A stretch of 64,000 nt of DNA, taken from Sporolactobacillus pectinivorans. GTDB taxonomy: Bacteria; Bacillota; Bacilli; Bacillales; Sporolactobacillaceae. The stretch is taken from positions 2,707,276 to 2,771,275 of the forward strand of contig NZ_NXGA01000001.1 of the NCBI RefSeq assembly GCF_002802965.1, written 5' to 3'. Shown here one piece after another: positions 34,613 through 43,747 of this stretch. The translations under genes and the position numbers were made by a program. Every line of letters starts with the position of its first letter. Position 1 is the first letter of the stretch. The notes below the pieces were generated by a model. It searched no databases. It saw only the letters and a program-made list of their open reading frames with translations, and was not told where the DNA came from.

Positions 34613-36067
34613 TTACTGATTTGATGTCAGCTGTCCTTGTGAAAGAAGGCTGTTCGGTACAACCGACGTTTGCGGGCCATGAATATTTAGTAAAAAGCTT
34701 GGCGCAAAGGTTGAATGATGATCCGGATAGAGACCTCTATTCGTCATGTAACTTGTAATGACTACATTATTACTATTCGTTTGCGGTATAGCGAAGTGGG
34801 AGTATGTCCAGGTCGTATCATTCGGATCTATGTTCTGATGCAATACAAGCCCGCTTCCATTTAACGGTTTATACGGTCCAGTCAATGAATTGGATACATA
34901 GCCCAGCATATAAATGTCTTGGTCACCGATTCCGCTGATAGTCATCTTAGATCCCCGGGAATCTGTAAATAAATACCATTTCCCCTTCAGTTTAAAAACG
35001 TTGGCACGCTCAATTTCATCAGTTACCGTATTGGCCGTAATGAGAGGCGGCAACACTTTCTTCACTGTATAGTCATCGTTTAATTCGACAATGCCCAATG
35101 CACCATTTGCCAGAGAGGCAAGCTGTTTCTTAGGACTCTGTAACAGATTATTTCTATCATTTTGGAAGAACGTATCACTGCCACCGTAGTAAGCTTTATT
35201 ATTTAGCGATTGGTCGCCCTGATAGCCATCCGACGTCCCCGTATTGGCTTCAAAAACAAGATACTTATGACCGTTATCCTCAATAAAATGAGGATCTCTC
35301 AGCGTGTGGTTATCGCCGGAGTTCCACAAACCTTCATCCTGGAACTGCTGGATATTTTGGTAGAGCGATCCGTCCCCGCCGTCAAAGATCGATTTGTGGT
35401 CTTCTACTCCATCAACTTTGAGTGTATTCGCATCCGGTTGGGATAAATCGACTTGCGCTGTTGTTAACACTTGATTACCCAAGCCGCTCCCGCCATCCTG
35501 CGTTGCGCCGGAGTAGTCTGTGTAAAACAGCCGAACCATGCCGTTATCGGTTAAAGTAGCGGAACCTGACCATTCCTGCGTCTGATACTTCAGATACTGA
35601 TCGCCGGGTACCAGCTTATCACCATCCGTAAACACTTTTCCTGCATTTTTCCAGCTGCCAAGCGACGTATCGCCGACCTTTTGATAGAATAAATAGATAT
35701 GCGTGTCATTGCTGTTGTTCGGATCACCTGCCAAGGCAAAAACAAGGTGATACCCCTGATAATTAGCCACAGTGCCGTCTGCGTTTTGCAGCGGCCAGCT
35801 GTCCCATACATCCAGCCCTTGCGCAGAAGGTATATTTTGTATCGTTGACGGATCAAACTTAGGGATGCTGAATTGTGCGTTATTTTGTTGTGAAGGTATT
35901 TTCTCCATGTCATAACGCGTGATATGAGAAACACCATAATCGTTGTTATCAGTCACACTGTTTTTGGCAAACGTCTGAGTTGCACCACCCAGTAACAGTG
36001 CCGTTGTAATGGCTATCGCCGTTGCATGCTTGACGAGCTTATTGGACATCATATTTTGTTTCCCCAC
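34613..36067 (-). CDS. sacB: Levansucrase 2 (GH68)
   Basis: A 484-residue secreted levansucrase with a signal peptide ending QTFA (near residue 34). Asp89 (DVWDSWP), Asp258 (LRDPHF) and Glu353 (DEIERAN) form the GH68 triad. Long stretches are identical to the gene at 20438, including the AITTALLLGGATQTFAK-like leader and the C-terminal QGQLT, so they are recent paralogues. It is followed by levB on the same strand after a terminator. The 5' region to 36900 is long, non-coding and contains a perfect 18-bp palindrome, probably part of sugar-dependent control. Confidence 0.9.
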   Translation of the reverse strand: MGKQNMMSNKLVKHATAIAITTALLLGGATQTFAKNSVTDNNDYGVSHITRYDMEKIPSQQNNAQFSIPKFDPSTIQNIPSAQGLDVWDSWPLQNADGTVANYQGYHLVFALAGDPNNSNDTHIYLFYQKVGDTSLGSWKNAGKVFTDGDKLVPGDQYLKYQTQEWSGSATLTDNGMVRLFYTDYSGATQDGGSGLGNQVLTTAQVDLSQPDANTLKVDGVEDHKSIFDGGDGSLYQNIQQFQDEGLWNSGDNHTLRDPHFIEDNGHKYLVFEANTGTSDGYQGDQSLNNKAYYGGSDTFFQNDRNNLLQSPKKQLASLANGALGIVELNDDYTVKKVLPPLITANTVTDEIERANVFKLKGKWYLFTDSRGSKMTISGIGDQDIYMLGYVSNSLTGPYKPLNGSGLVLHQNIDPNDTTWTYSHFAIPQTNSNNVVITSYMTNRGLYPDHHSTFAPSFLLNIHGPQTSVVPNSLLSQGQLTSNQ

Positions 36068-36226
36068 TCCCTAATCACTTTTTATGATTCATAGTAATAA
36101 TCGGTAATTTTAAACCAGCTAATCGTGAATCACTTTTTCTGCCAGTCCATTCGTATTGATGGAAAGCGAAACTCATTGTCTCAGCTCAGACTGAAGACAT
36201 TAACTCAAAAACTACCTCATAAATTA

Positions 36227-36244
36227 TGTAAACGGCCGTTTACA
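36227..36244. promoter_or_regulatory. 18-bp palindrome upstream of levansucrase 2
   Basis: TGTAAACGGCCGTTTACA is perfectly self-complementary, 160 bases before the levansucrase 2 start. The central CG-rich core is typical of LacI-family operators (sucrose or fructose repressors), though longer than a cre site. Confidence 0.5.
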
Positions 36245-37006
36245 GTTTTCAGCCAAACGTGAACCACATGACATACGTATGAATTTTCTAGTTAAGCCAC
36301 ATTTGAAATGACAGATCCGTTTAACACCAAACTACTATAGACAATCAGCATCCGTCAAATAGATCAAATGTAATACTTTAAGTGCCAATTTCTCTTTATA
36401 GATATATGTATTTAGGAAAATAGTCATTGCATTTATTGCTTATATTTCAGCATTGTTTTTTTTCGATAGAAAAAGTTAAAAATACATTTCGTTAGTTTTT
36501 CTTAAGGCATAGTTAAGATAAATGTTGTATACTTCCATGTAAGCGATCCCGACTCTTAATAAAAATATTCCTTCTATCATGTAAGCAGCCAAAGTTCAGC
36601 ATTTCTTTACTTTTTCACTCATTTAATATGTGTCTGCATCTCTGAACAGGAATTGTAATTTTTGTAAAATTCATTGACATAAAGCTAGGATGAAAGGATG
36701 AATCTGATAAAGAGGAGAATTTGTGCATCAGAATATAGAGAGTTGATATTGCTTATGGAACCGTTTTTAACGCGCTATTACAGCTTTTTAGCAAATTCAG
36801 ATGATTATATTATTACCTGAATTTACCTGATTCGTTAATTCTAAAATGAGCAGTTTAAACTTTGTGTAACTCGACAAAAATTATTTCTTTTGCTTTGTGC
36901 CCTGAATATTTTAAGACACCGACGGCAGTTCATTTAACCGAATTGTAGACGAGTACACACATTGATCATGAGATATTTGCTGCCAAACCAATTATCCTCT
37001 ATTATT
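36245..37006. other. Intergenic interval, no supported gene
   Basis: AT-rich non-coding DNA between levansucrase 2 and the dipeptidase. A TTGACA box lies at about 36674. A 21-residue frame starting at 36754 (MEPFLTRYYSFLANSDDYII) has no ribosome site and may be a relic. Nothing else is supported. Confidence 0.5.
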
Positions 37007-37672
37007 TCACTTAGAAATTTCAATACCGCCATAAAAAGGATCAGCATTGTTTTCTTTACCCCAAGAACGGTCACCATAAGAATAGTGCCACCATTCTGTA
37101 GGATTTTGAGTAAATCCCGCCTCCTCCATTTTCCCACGAAGAAATCGCCGATGATCACGGGCTAGAAGCTCCATGTCTGTCAGGTCGGTTCTTCCTTCAA
37201 AATAATCTGAATGGGCTCGTTCGGTGAAATCATCGAATCCCGTACCCATCTCAATCCAATTTTGATCATTTGAAAGGGTCAGGTCGATAGCTGCCCCTGT
37301 ATAATGGGGCGCTGGTTTTAAAGGATCTTTTGATGGATAAGCAACAAAGCCGACAATGATTTCCTTAATCTTTTCTTCAGAATATCCCAAGCTGCGAAAC
37401 TGACGGATAGCCCGCTCATAAATATATCGCTGGGTTTCAAATGAGCGCCAGCCGTCAATCAAAACAAAAAATATCCCACTGGGAAGCTGCTTTGCAATAT
37501 GAATAATCTTCTCAGCTACCCCTTCCCGGAGAAACAAATCTTTCGCTGTGTCTGGAATTTTCTGCATAAAATAGGCTGGATAAATTTTAATTTTGGGCGA
37601 TACATTGTTCATTGAAACAAGCGGTTCTTCCTGCTTCAGCAGATCATTTTTCGCTGTGGACAATTCTGTCAC
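37007..37672 (-). CDS. D-Ala-D-Ala dipeptidase (VanX family, M15D)
   Basis: A 221-residue zinc peptidase. HYTGAAIDLTL supplies ligands His123 and Asp130, and EWWHYSYGD supplies catalytic Glu193 and ligand His196. DGWRSFETQ holds the conserved Arg76. These are all active-site residues of VanX/DdpX-type D-alanyl-D-alanine dipeptidases. No vanA/vanH genes are adjacent, so a housekeeping role in murein-peptide or D-Ala recycling is more likely than glycopeptide resistance. No signal peptide is present. Confidence 0.85.
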   Translation of the reverse strand: MTELSTAKNDLLKQEEPLVSMNNVSPKIKIYPAYFMQKIPDTAKDLFLREGVAEKIIHIAKQLPSGIFFVLIDGWRSFETQRYIYERAIRQFRSLGYSEEKIKEIIVGFVAYPSKDPLKPAPHYTGAAIDLTLSNDQNWIEMGTGFDDFTERAHSDYFEGRTDLTDMELLARDHRRFLRGKMEEAGFTQNPTEWWHYSYGDRSWGKENNADPFYGGIEISK

Positions 37673-37874
37673 TCCTAAAAATAAAATATCAAATTTTTAA
37701 GGGAAATGCTCACATTTAGTTTAGAATACTCTCAATTTATTTTCCGTAGTGCGCTGTTCAACCCATAAAAACTTAAAATAAACCTGAGACTGTTTAAATT
37801 CCGAATTTCCCGGAAGGGTCTGACAATCATTTTCACTACTTAAAATCTATTCTAAAAAAAGGCTGACGCAGAAA

Positions 37875-37899
37875 AAGGAAGGTCACTTAAACCTTCCTT
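37875..37899 (-). terminator. Terminator of asd
   Basis: AAGGAAGGT and ACCTTCCTT form a perfect 9-bp stem, 35 bases past the asd stop, followed on the minus strand by TTTTTC. Confidence 0.75.
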
Positions 37900-37933
37900 C
37901 ATGATCATCCACTGTAATGAAACACGGCTGATC

Positions 37934-39055
37934 TTAGACGTTTGCCGATAGTCCGGCTTCCTTTATTTCTCTGGAAACGAGATACCCCTCGGCTTTAAGC
38001 AGCTCTGCAGTGAGCAATCCCCCGCCCGCTGCTCCTCTTATTGTATTATGCGACAGGCATACAAATTTATAGTCAAATAGGGTGTCTTCTCTCAGTCTGC
38101 CGATCGTGATGCCCATTCCTTTTTCATAATCTCTGTCAAGATACGTCTGAGGCCTGTCATCTTCAGTCATATATTTCAGAAATTGTTTTGGCGCACTGGG
38201 CAAGCCTAATTCCTGCGGTCTTCCGCAATATGAAGACCATCGTTCAAGGATTTGTTCCTTTGACGGTTTATGTTTAAAGCTAACGAATACCGAAGCAAGA
38301 TGGCCCTCCGAAACAGGGACTCTGATACATTGAGTGGTTATATTGGGAGAAGAGGCATTCACAATGCCGCCATCCTGAATTTCCCCCCATATTTTCAAAG
38401 GTTCCTTTTCGCTTTTTTCTTCTTCGCCGCCTATAAAAGGAATGACATTATCCTTCATTTCAGGCCAGTCTTTGAATGTTTTTCCAGCACCTGAAATCGC
38501 CTGATAGGTGGATACAACCACATTCAAGGGTTCGAACTCTTTTAGTGCAGACAATGGCGGCACATAACTTTGGATCGAGCAATTTGGTTTCACTGCTATA
38601 AAACCATACTTCGTGCCCAGGCGTTTTTTCTGACTTTCAATGATCTTCAAATGATCACTGTTGATTTCCGGGATAACCATAGGGACATCCGGTGTCATTC
38701 GATAAGCAGAATTGTTCGATATCACAGGGACTTCCGCTTTAGCATACTTTTCTTCCAATTCCTTTATTTCACTCTTCGGCATGTTAACCGCACAAAATAC
38801 AAAATCAACTTCGCTGCTGATTTCATCCACTTCATATACATTTTTCACTTGAATATCTTTCACTGAATCCGGCATGGGAACATTCAGTTTCCATCGATTC
38901 TTTACCGCTTCTTCATATGACTTGCCGGCCGATCTGTGGCTTGCTGCTATTGATGCCACTTTAAAAAAGGGATGGTTTTCCAGCAGGGTTATGAATCTCT
39001 GTCCAACATATCCTGTTCCGCCAAGAATTCCAACCTTCAGTCTGTTATCCTCCAT
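37934..39055 (-). CDS. asd: Aspartate-semialdehyde dehydrogenase (archaeal/fungal type)
   Basis: A 373-residue NADP-dependent enzyme that reduces aspartyl phosphate to aspartate semialdehyde, the branch point to lysine, diaminopimelate, threonine and methionine. The N-terminal GILGGTGYVGQRF is the nucleotide loop. KPNCSIQ holds the catalytic Cys159, and VSEGHLASVF holds the base His252. Length and insertions match the archaeal/fungal branch rather than the usual bacterial Asd, so this may be a second, acquired enzyme. It is a single gene ending in a terminator. Confidence 0.88.
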   Translation of the reverse strand: MEDNRLKVGILGGTGYVGQRFITLLENHPFFKVASIAASHRSAGKSYEEAVKNRWKLNVPMPDSVKDIQVKNVYEVDEISSEVDFVFCAVNMPKSEIKELEEKYAKAEVPVISNNSAYRMTPDVPMVIPEINSDHLKIIESQKKRLGTKYGFIAVKPNCSIQSYVPPLSALKEFEPLNVVVSTYQAISGAGKTFKDWPEMKDNVIPFIGGEEEKSEKEPLKIWGEIQDGGIVNASSPNITTQCIRVPVSEGHLASVFVSFKHKPSKEQILERWSSYCGRPQELGLPSAPKQFLKYMTEDDRPQTYLDRDYEKGMGITIGRLREDTLFDYKFVCLSHNTIRGAAGGGLLTAELLKAEGYLVSREIKEAGLSANV

Positions 39056-39092
39056 ACTCCTTACCCCTCTTTATTAAAGTAAAAATATTATA

Positions 39093-39303
39093 CTACAGAT
39101 CGAACGAAAAAACAGGAAAGTAGCCAATATTCAGTGCCGAAAGCTCTTCAGATTGCCTGGATCTCCCTGCGATGAATGTACCAAAGAACGCGCCGATTAA
39201 CGCTACCGGCATCGGGAAAAGAATTGCAAATGGTGCCGCCCAATCACCAAACAGGATAAGCATCACAATGTAAACCAGACCCACTGCAACAATGATCGCC
39301 TCA
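39093..39303 (-). pseudogene. RND efflux pump fragment
   Basis: About 65 residues reading EAIIVAVGLVYIVMLILFGD, then APFAILFPMPVALIGAFFGT. This corresponds to one membrane-helix pair of an RND permease such as SwrC/YerP near the C-terminal half. Both ends are lost. Confidence 0.6.
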
Positions 39304-39351
39304 TATTAATGAAGGGAACAACCATATTAATTCGAGTATCATGTACCCTTT

Positions 39352-39642
39352 TTAGCAATAACTTGAATTCAAAAAAACAGGCTTGAATACTTTGTATCTA
39401 TAAAACTTTAATCCCCAAAATAATACTGTCAGTACAACAATTAAAGTATATGCAGAATATAAATCTAATTGATCAACATTAACCTTTGAATAATGAAAAA
39501 TACTATTTGTTACACCGGCATAACCATCTAATGCGAAGTGCATACCTACTGAAGTATACAAAGATTTTGTAACCATGTAAAAATATCCAAAAACCATTCC
39601 ACCAATAATCACGAATACTAGCGAATAGGCATTTCTAGACAA
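39352..39642 (-). pseudogene. CPBP-family intramembrane protease, C-terminal fragment
   Basis: Ninety-six residues containing VIIGGMVFGYFYMVTKSLYT then VGMHFALDGYAG, the second conserved motif (FGxxY and GMHFxxD) of CPBP/Abi proteases. The EExxxR motif and N-terminal helices are missing, so it is a remnant. Confidence 0.6.
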
Positions 39643-39654
39643 CCCCTATTCTAA

Positions 39655-39693
39655 AAAACCGCAATTGAGGATTATAAATTCTCACTGCGGTTT
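39655..39693 (-). terminator. Terminator of the sor operon
   Basis: AAACCGCA and TGCGGTTT, extended by TTGAG/CTCAC, form a stem followed on the minus strand by TTTTTT. It lies 38 bases past the sorE stop. Confidence 0.8.
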
Positions 39694-39730
39694 CTATTTA
39701 TGACATAAACAGTTCATATAAAATTTGTAC

Positions 39731-40996
39731 TTAGATATTTACAGCATGATCGAGCACGTATTGCTCTGCTTCTTTGGACCACAGACCGTTGTTTTGCTTC
39801 AGCACTTCCCGTAGACCGCTGTAAAATGGATCCAGGTCTGTGCCTGATACGATTTCTTCTAGCGATTTCCGAGGCATATTCTTTTGTACATAAATTAATT
39901 TCTTTCCGCTTGGTAGAAGGGATGGAAGATTCAGCGTTGTATCTGCTACAGCATTCAAGCCAAGAATGTGAGAAACAACCTTTTCAACGTTTACCTTTCT
40001 CTCTTCAACCAATTTAATCGCCGCGCGCATATCATCTGTGTTCCCGCCGGAAGTTCCTACATAATGAGTGAAATTATAGTGAATATCATACAGATTGACT
40101 TCCGCAGTAAAATGCTTATCCCGCGGGCCGGCAAAGAAGTTAAGGCAGCCGTCCTTGGCTAAAAGGTTGGAAGCCTGTGTGATCAAAGGCTTGACAGGTG
40201 CCAGGACAAAGATATCGTCATAGGATTCGTTATTCACTACAGATTGGAGATAAGCCACCTGATCCTCAAATTTGCTCACGTTAACATAATGAAGATCGAT
40301 ACCATCTTTTTTCGCATCTTCAGGGCTGTATAACCGCGAAGCATTCTGTAATTTCTCATCAGACAGATCCGTAATAACTAATCTTTTGGGCTGAATCGGT
40401 CCGTGCAGCGCATAATCGATCTGGAGCAATCCCATCGGGCCAGTGCCCCCCATGATCAGAAGATTTCCGCCCTCTTTAATCCCCATCTTATGATTATAAG
40501 TGCCTTCGATCAAATGATAGTTGGCATTAAAACCGCCGACCACACAGGATAAGGGTTCAAGAAGCGAACCTTCAAAATAAGTGGCTCCGTTATATTCAAG
40601 CAAACAATCCTGTTCCATAACCTCTCGCGGAATTACAACATATGTGGCATCCCCGCCTATATATTGGAAAGAATACCCTGGGCAATCCGGCCGGTCCGGC
40701 AATTGAAGATTGGGCTGTATCGCAAACTTGCTGCCTGCAGTGAACTTATCTTTCCACTTATTCCCGACCTTGACAATTTGCCCGCAAAATTCATGCCCGA
40801 CGATAATTGGATGCTCCGCTACATCATTAGGGACCTTTTTATGATCCGGACCGATTTTCGCTTCTTTCCATGACGACATGCAGATACTGTCAGTTACAAC
40901 CGTTGCCAAAATTTCATCACTTTTGATTGCCGGCAGTTCAAATTTTTCCAGCCGTAAATCTTCTTTTCCGTAGAGTCTGAGTGCTGTTGTTTCCAT
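39731..40996 (-). CDS. sorE: L-sorbose-1-phosphate reductase SorE
   Basis: A 421-residue zinc-type alcohol dehydrogenase relative. It has IIVGHEFCGQIVKVG (GHE zinc-region motif), LLEPLSCVVGGF and the nucleotide loop IMGGTGPMGLLQID. SorE reduces L-sorbose 1-phosphate to D-glucitol 6-phosphate with NAD(P)H. Position as the last gene of sorDFBAME, 39 bases after sorM, supports the call. Confidence 0.85.
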   Translation of the reverse strand: METTALRLYGKEDLRLEKFELPAIKSDEILATVVTDSICMSSWKEAKIGPDHKKVPNDVAEHPIIVGHEFCGQIVKVGNKWKDKFTAGSKFAIQPNLQLPDRPDCPGYSFQYIGGDATYVVIPREVMEQDCLLEYNGATYFEGSLLEPLSCVVGGFNANYHLIEGTYNHKMGIKEGGNLLIMGGTGPMGLLQIDYALHGPIQPKRLVITDLSDEKLQNASRLYSPEDAKKDGIDLHYVNVSKFEDQVAYLQSVVNNESYDDIFVLAPVKPLITQASNLLAKDGCLNFFAGPRDKHFTAEVNLYDIHYNFTHYVGTSGGNTDDMRAAIKLVEERKVNVEKVVSHILGLNAVADTTLNLPSLLPSGKKLIYVQKNMPRKSLEEIVSGTDLDPFYSGLREVLKQNNGLWSKEAEQYVLDHAVNI

Positions 40997-41035
40997 AGTT
41001 TCATTCTCCTTTTAAATAATTAGTGTTTTATCTCT

Positions 41036-41866
41036 TTATTTCAAGATTCCAAGCCAGTAGCCCAGAATACCGATACCAAATAAAGCAAAGATCAGGACAA
41101 TAGGACTGACTTTCTTTCTGAGCAGAAACATCATGAGGAATGTTAAACCAAGTGCGAGCAGGCCAGGGCACAATTGATCGAGAATGCCCTGAACGGTCAT
41201 GGTTGTTTTCTGCCCAACCTGATTTGTCGTCTGAGAAATGACAATTGGCACGTTGATCTTCGTCCACTTCGTCACAAGAACACCCATGATAAACAAGCCA
41301 AGTATACTGGCCCCTTCAGTCAGCTTTTTCAGTCTGTTTGAAGCCATGTCCTTCACAATGCCCATCCCAGCTTCATACCCATACTTCAACCCGTACCATT
41401 TTAAAGCCAGTCTGACCATATTAAAGCTGAAGAAAAATAACAATGGGCCAAGAAGGTTTCCATTTAGCGCTAATGTAGCACCAAGAGCTGCGGTAATTGG
41501 CCTGAGCGTTCCCCAGATCAAAGGATCTCCGACTCCGGCAAGCGGGCCCATCAGGCCGACTTTTAAACTGTTGATCGCTCCGTCATTTATATCCTCGCCG
41601 TCTGATTTCGCCTCTTCCATTGCAGCTGTAACGCCCACCACAGGGCCGCACACCGCAGGAGTTGTATTGAAGAAAACAAGATGTCTTTGCAAAGCGGCAG
41701 CACGCTCTTCCCTGGTTTTATAAAGTCGTCTGATTGCAGGTGCCATATCAAAGCAGAATCCAAGGGCATGAATACGTTCATAGTTAAAAGAGGCCTGCTG
41801 AAAATTTGTTCGTACGAACATGTTAAAAAGATCGCCCTTGGTTAACTTCTTTACTTTATCAGTCAT
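41036..41866 (-). CDS. sorM: Sorbose PTS component IID
   Basis: A 276-residue membrane component of a mannose-family PTS, from ATG at 41866 seven bases after GAGGGGGG. QQASFNYERIHALGFCFDMA near the N-terminus and the MGPLAGVGDPLIWGTLRPI core are IID signatures. It has a single membrane bundle at the C-terminal end. With SorA it forms the transport channel. It starts 13 bases after sorA. Confidence 0.88.
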   Translation of the reverse strand: MTDKVKKLTKGDLFNMFVRTNFQQASFNYERIHALGFCFDMAPAIRRLYKTREERAAALQRHLVFFNTTPAVCGPVVGVTAAMEEAKSDGEDINDGAINSLKVGLMGPLAGVGDPLIWGTLRPITAALGATLALNGNLLGPLLFFFSFNMVRLALKWYGLKYGYEAGMGIVKDMASNRLKKLTEGASILGLFIMGVLVTKWTKINVPIVISQTTNQVGQKTTMTVQGILDQLCPGLLALGLTFLMMFLLRKKVSPIVLIFALFGIGILGYWLGILK

Positions 41867-41879
41867 TTCCATACCCCCC

Positions 41880-42692
41880 TCAATCATCAAGCATGTCATC
41901 AGCAAGTGGCACTGACGAATTCGTGTTGGAATTGGAATCACGTTTATTTTCAAGGTAAGTCGGATTCAGTTGGATATAGACAATCGCGATGATCAATCCG
42001 ATAGCACCAAAAGCAAGCAGGCTGAAGTTCAGATAGGATGCTAGCAAGAATCCGAGAAATAAGAAGGGCATAAGGTACTTTGCCCCCATCATATTCAGTA
42101 CCATTGCATATCCGACAGTAACAATGAATCCTCCCGCGACATTCAGTCCGCCAGTGACAACCGGTGGTATCGAGTGCAACAGGGACTGCACACTACCGGC
42201 ATTCATGAAAATGGTTACCAACAGTGCGGGTATGGCGACTCGAAGTGCTTGAATGAGTAGTGCCGATAAATGCAAGATATCGATAAGATGAAAATTAACC
42301 TGCTTCGCCGCGCGATCAGCTGCATGTTGGAAAAACACGGTAATTGTCCGGGCAAACACAGTGAGTACCTGTCCTGCGGCTGCTACTGGCAAAGCAATTG
42401 CTATACCTGCCTGAATATCTTGTTTACCAACAATGACCAGAATTGCAGAAATAATACTTGCCAGAGCAGAATCAGGAGACTGGGCAGCACCGATATTCAT
42501 CCAGCCTAATGCAATCAGCTCCAATGTTCCTCCAAGTATAATCCCTGTCTGTATATCCCCCAGTATCAAACCAATAACGGTACATGCGACTAACGGCCGA
42601 TGTGTTTGGAATTCATCCAAAACGCTTCCCATACCGGCAATACATGAAAAGACAAAAATTAGTACAATTTGAAAAGCTTGAATTTCCATCAT
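41880..42692 (-). CDS. sorA: Sorbose PTS component IIC
   Basis: A 270-residue integral membrane protein with about eight helices. It has GTLELIALGWMNIGAAQSPD, the classic mannose-family IIC motif, near residue 55, and VTGGLNVAGGFIVTVGYAMV. It binds and translocates L-sorbose while SorB phosphorylates it. It is tightly spaced with sorB (17 bases) and sorM (13 bases). Confidence 0.9.
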   Translation of the reverse strand: MMEIQAFQIVLIFVFSCIAGMGSVLDEFQTHRPLVACTVIGLILGDIQTGIILGGTLELIALGWMNIGAAQSPDSALASIISAILVIVGKQDIQAGIAIALPVAAAGQVLTVFARTITVFFQHAADRAAKQVNFHLIDILHLSALLIQALRVAIPALLVTIFMNAGSVQSLLHSIPPVVTGGLNVAGGFIVTVGYAMVLNMMGAKYLMPFLFLGFLLASYLNFSLLAFGAIGLIIAIVYIQLNPTYLENKRDSNSNTNSSVPLADDMLDD

Positions 42693-42709
42693 TTATCACC
42701 TGCTTTTCT

Positions 42710-43213
42710 TTAATTGTTATTTATCTCAAAAGTTATCTCTTTCAACTTCTTCATTAAATCAATCGGATTATCACTGTCGACCACTCGAAGATCCAGATTA
42801 ATTCCCAAGTTATTGAGTTCATCAAAAGCTTTAACGTCTTCGGCATTTACTGAAACTGCTTTGGTAATTTGTTTCTTCCCCACCCTGAATGCCATGCCAC
42901 CGATGTTAATGGATTTAATCGGTACACCCTGCTTCACCATCCGAAGGACATCCGTTGGATTGATAAAAAGGAAGAAAACCGTTTCATCCTGATAAATTGG
43001 GTTTTTGTAGACCTTGACAGCCTTATCCACCTCACAGATATTGACTTTCATTCCCGGCGGAGCAGCTTGTTTCAGCAACATTTTGCGTACATTATCATTT
43101 GCCACTTCATCACTGCAGATGATAATGCGTTTCGCGTTGGCTTTCTTCGCCCAAACAGTCGCAACTTGCCCATGTATCAGCCGGTCATCAATTCTTGCAA
43201 AATTGATAATCAT
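42710..43213 (-). CDS. sorB: Sorbose PTS component IIB
   Basis: A 167-residue mannose-family IIB protein with the phosphorylated histidine His14 in ARIDDRLIHGQVATVWAKK. It passes phosphate from SorF to sorbose. Its start overlaps the sorF stop by four bases, indicating coupling. Confidence 0.9.
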   Translation of the reverse strand: MIINFARIDDRLIHGQVATVWAKKANAKRIIICSDEVANDNVRKMLLKQAAPPGMKVNICEVDKAVKVYKNPIYQDETVFFLFINPTDVLRMVKQGVPIKSINIGGMAFRVGKKQITKAVSVNAEDVKAFDELNNLGINLDLRVVDSDNPIDLMKKLKEITFEINNN

Positions 43214-43629
43214 ATCAATCCCTCCTCGTCCTGTTTGTTCAACACATCTCTGAACGATTTAACAGTTTCGGGAGCAATCTGCTTGATATACGACACGATC
43301 TCCGTCAGGTTCTTCATATTCTGATTTGATACAGCCTCCAGACAGATCGGCAGATTCACTCCACAGATCACTTCAATATTGCTATTCTCAAAAGCCAGAG
43401 AAGCCGATGCATTATAGGGGCTTCCACAAAAGAGATCAGTGAGAATCAATATACTTTTTAAATCATTCTTATCAATTGTTTCAGTGATCTTCTTTTTGAT
43501 ATCGTCGGGGTTCTCTCCCTGAACAAAACGAATCGGGAAGAGGTTCTCAACCTTGCCAAAAATCATTTCGATCGATCTTTTAAAGGATTCAGCCAAATCA
43601 CCATGCGCACAAACAATGATTGAATACAT
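43210..43629 (-). CDS. sorF: Sorbose PTS component IIA
   Basis: A 139-residue mannose-family IIA protein. IIVCAHGDLAESFKRS holds the phospho-accepting His9, and ILTDLFCGSPYNASASLA is conserved. It takes phosphate from HPr. It starts 118 bases after sorD; that gap holds only a weak imperfect stem. Confidence 0.88.
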   Translation of the reverse strand: MYSIIVCAHGDLAESFKRSIEMIFGKVENLFPIRFVQGENPDDIKKKITETIDKNDLKSILILTDLFCGSPYNASASLAFENSNIEVICGVNLPICLEAVSNQNMKNLTEIVSYIKQIAPETVKSFRDVLNKQDEEGLI

Positions 43630-43747
43630 TTTCCTTTCCTTCTTTCAAATCGTTCTGTCAATGCATCAGGATTAGTTTTCAGAAAAGAACCGGATTCAAT
43701 AATGATTCCGTTTATTAATGCCGTCCCGAAGAATTCTGTTCTTCAAT

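Noticed and set aside
37007..37672. Vancomycin-resistance cluster
   Set aside because: Only a VanX-type dipeptidase is present; no vanH, vanA or VanRS-like genes are nearby.
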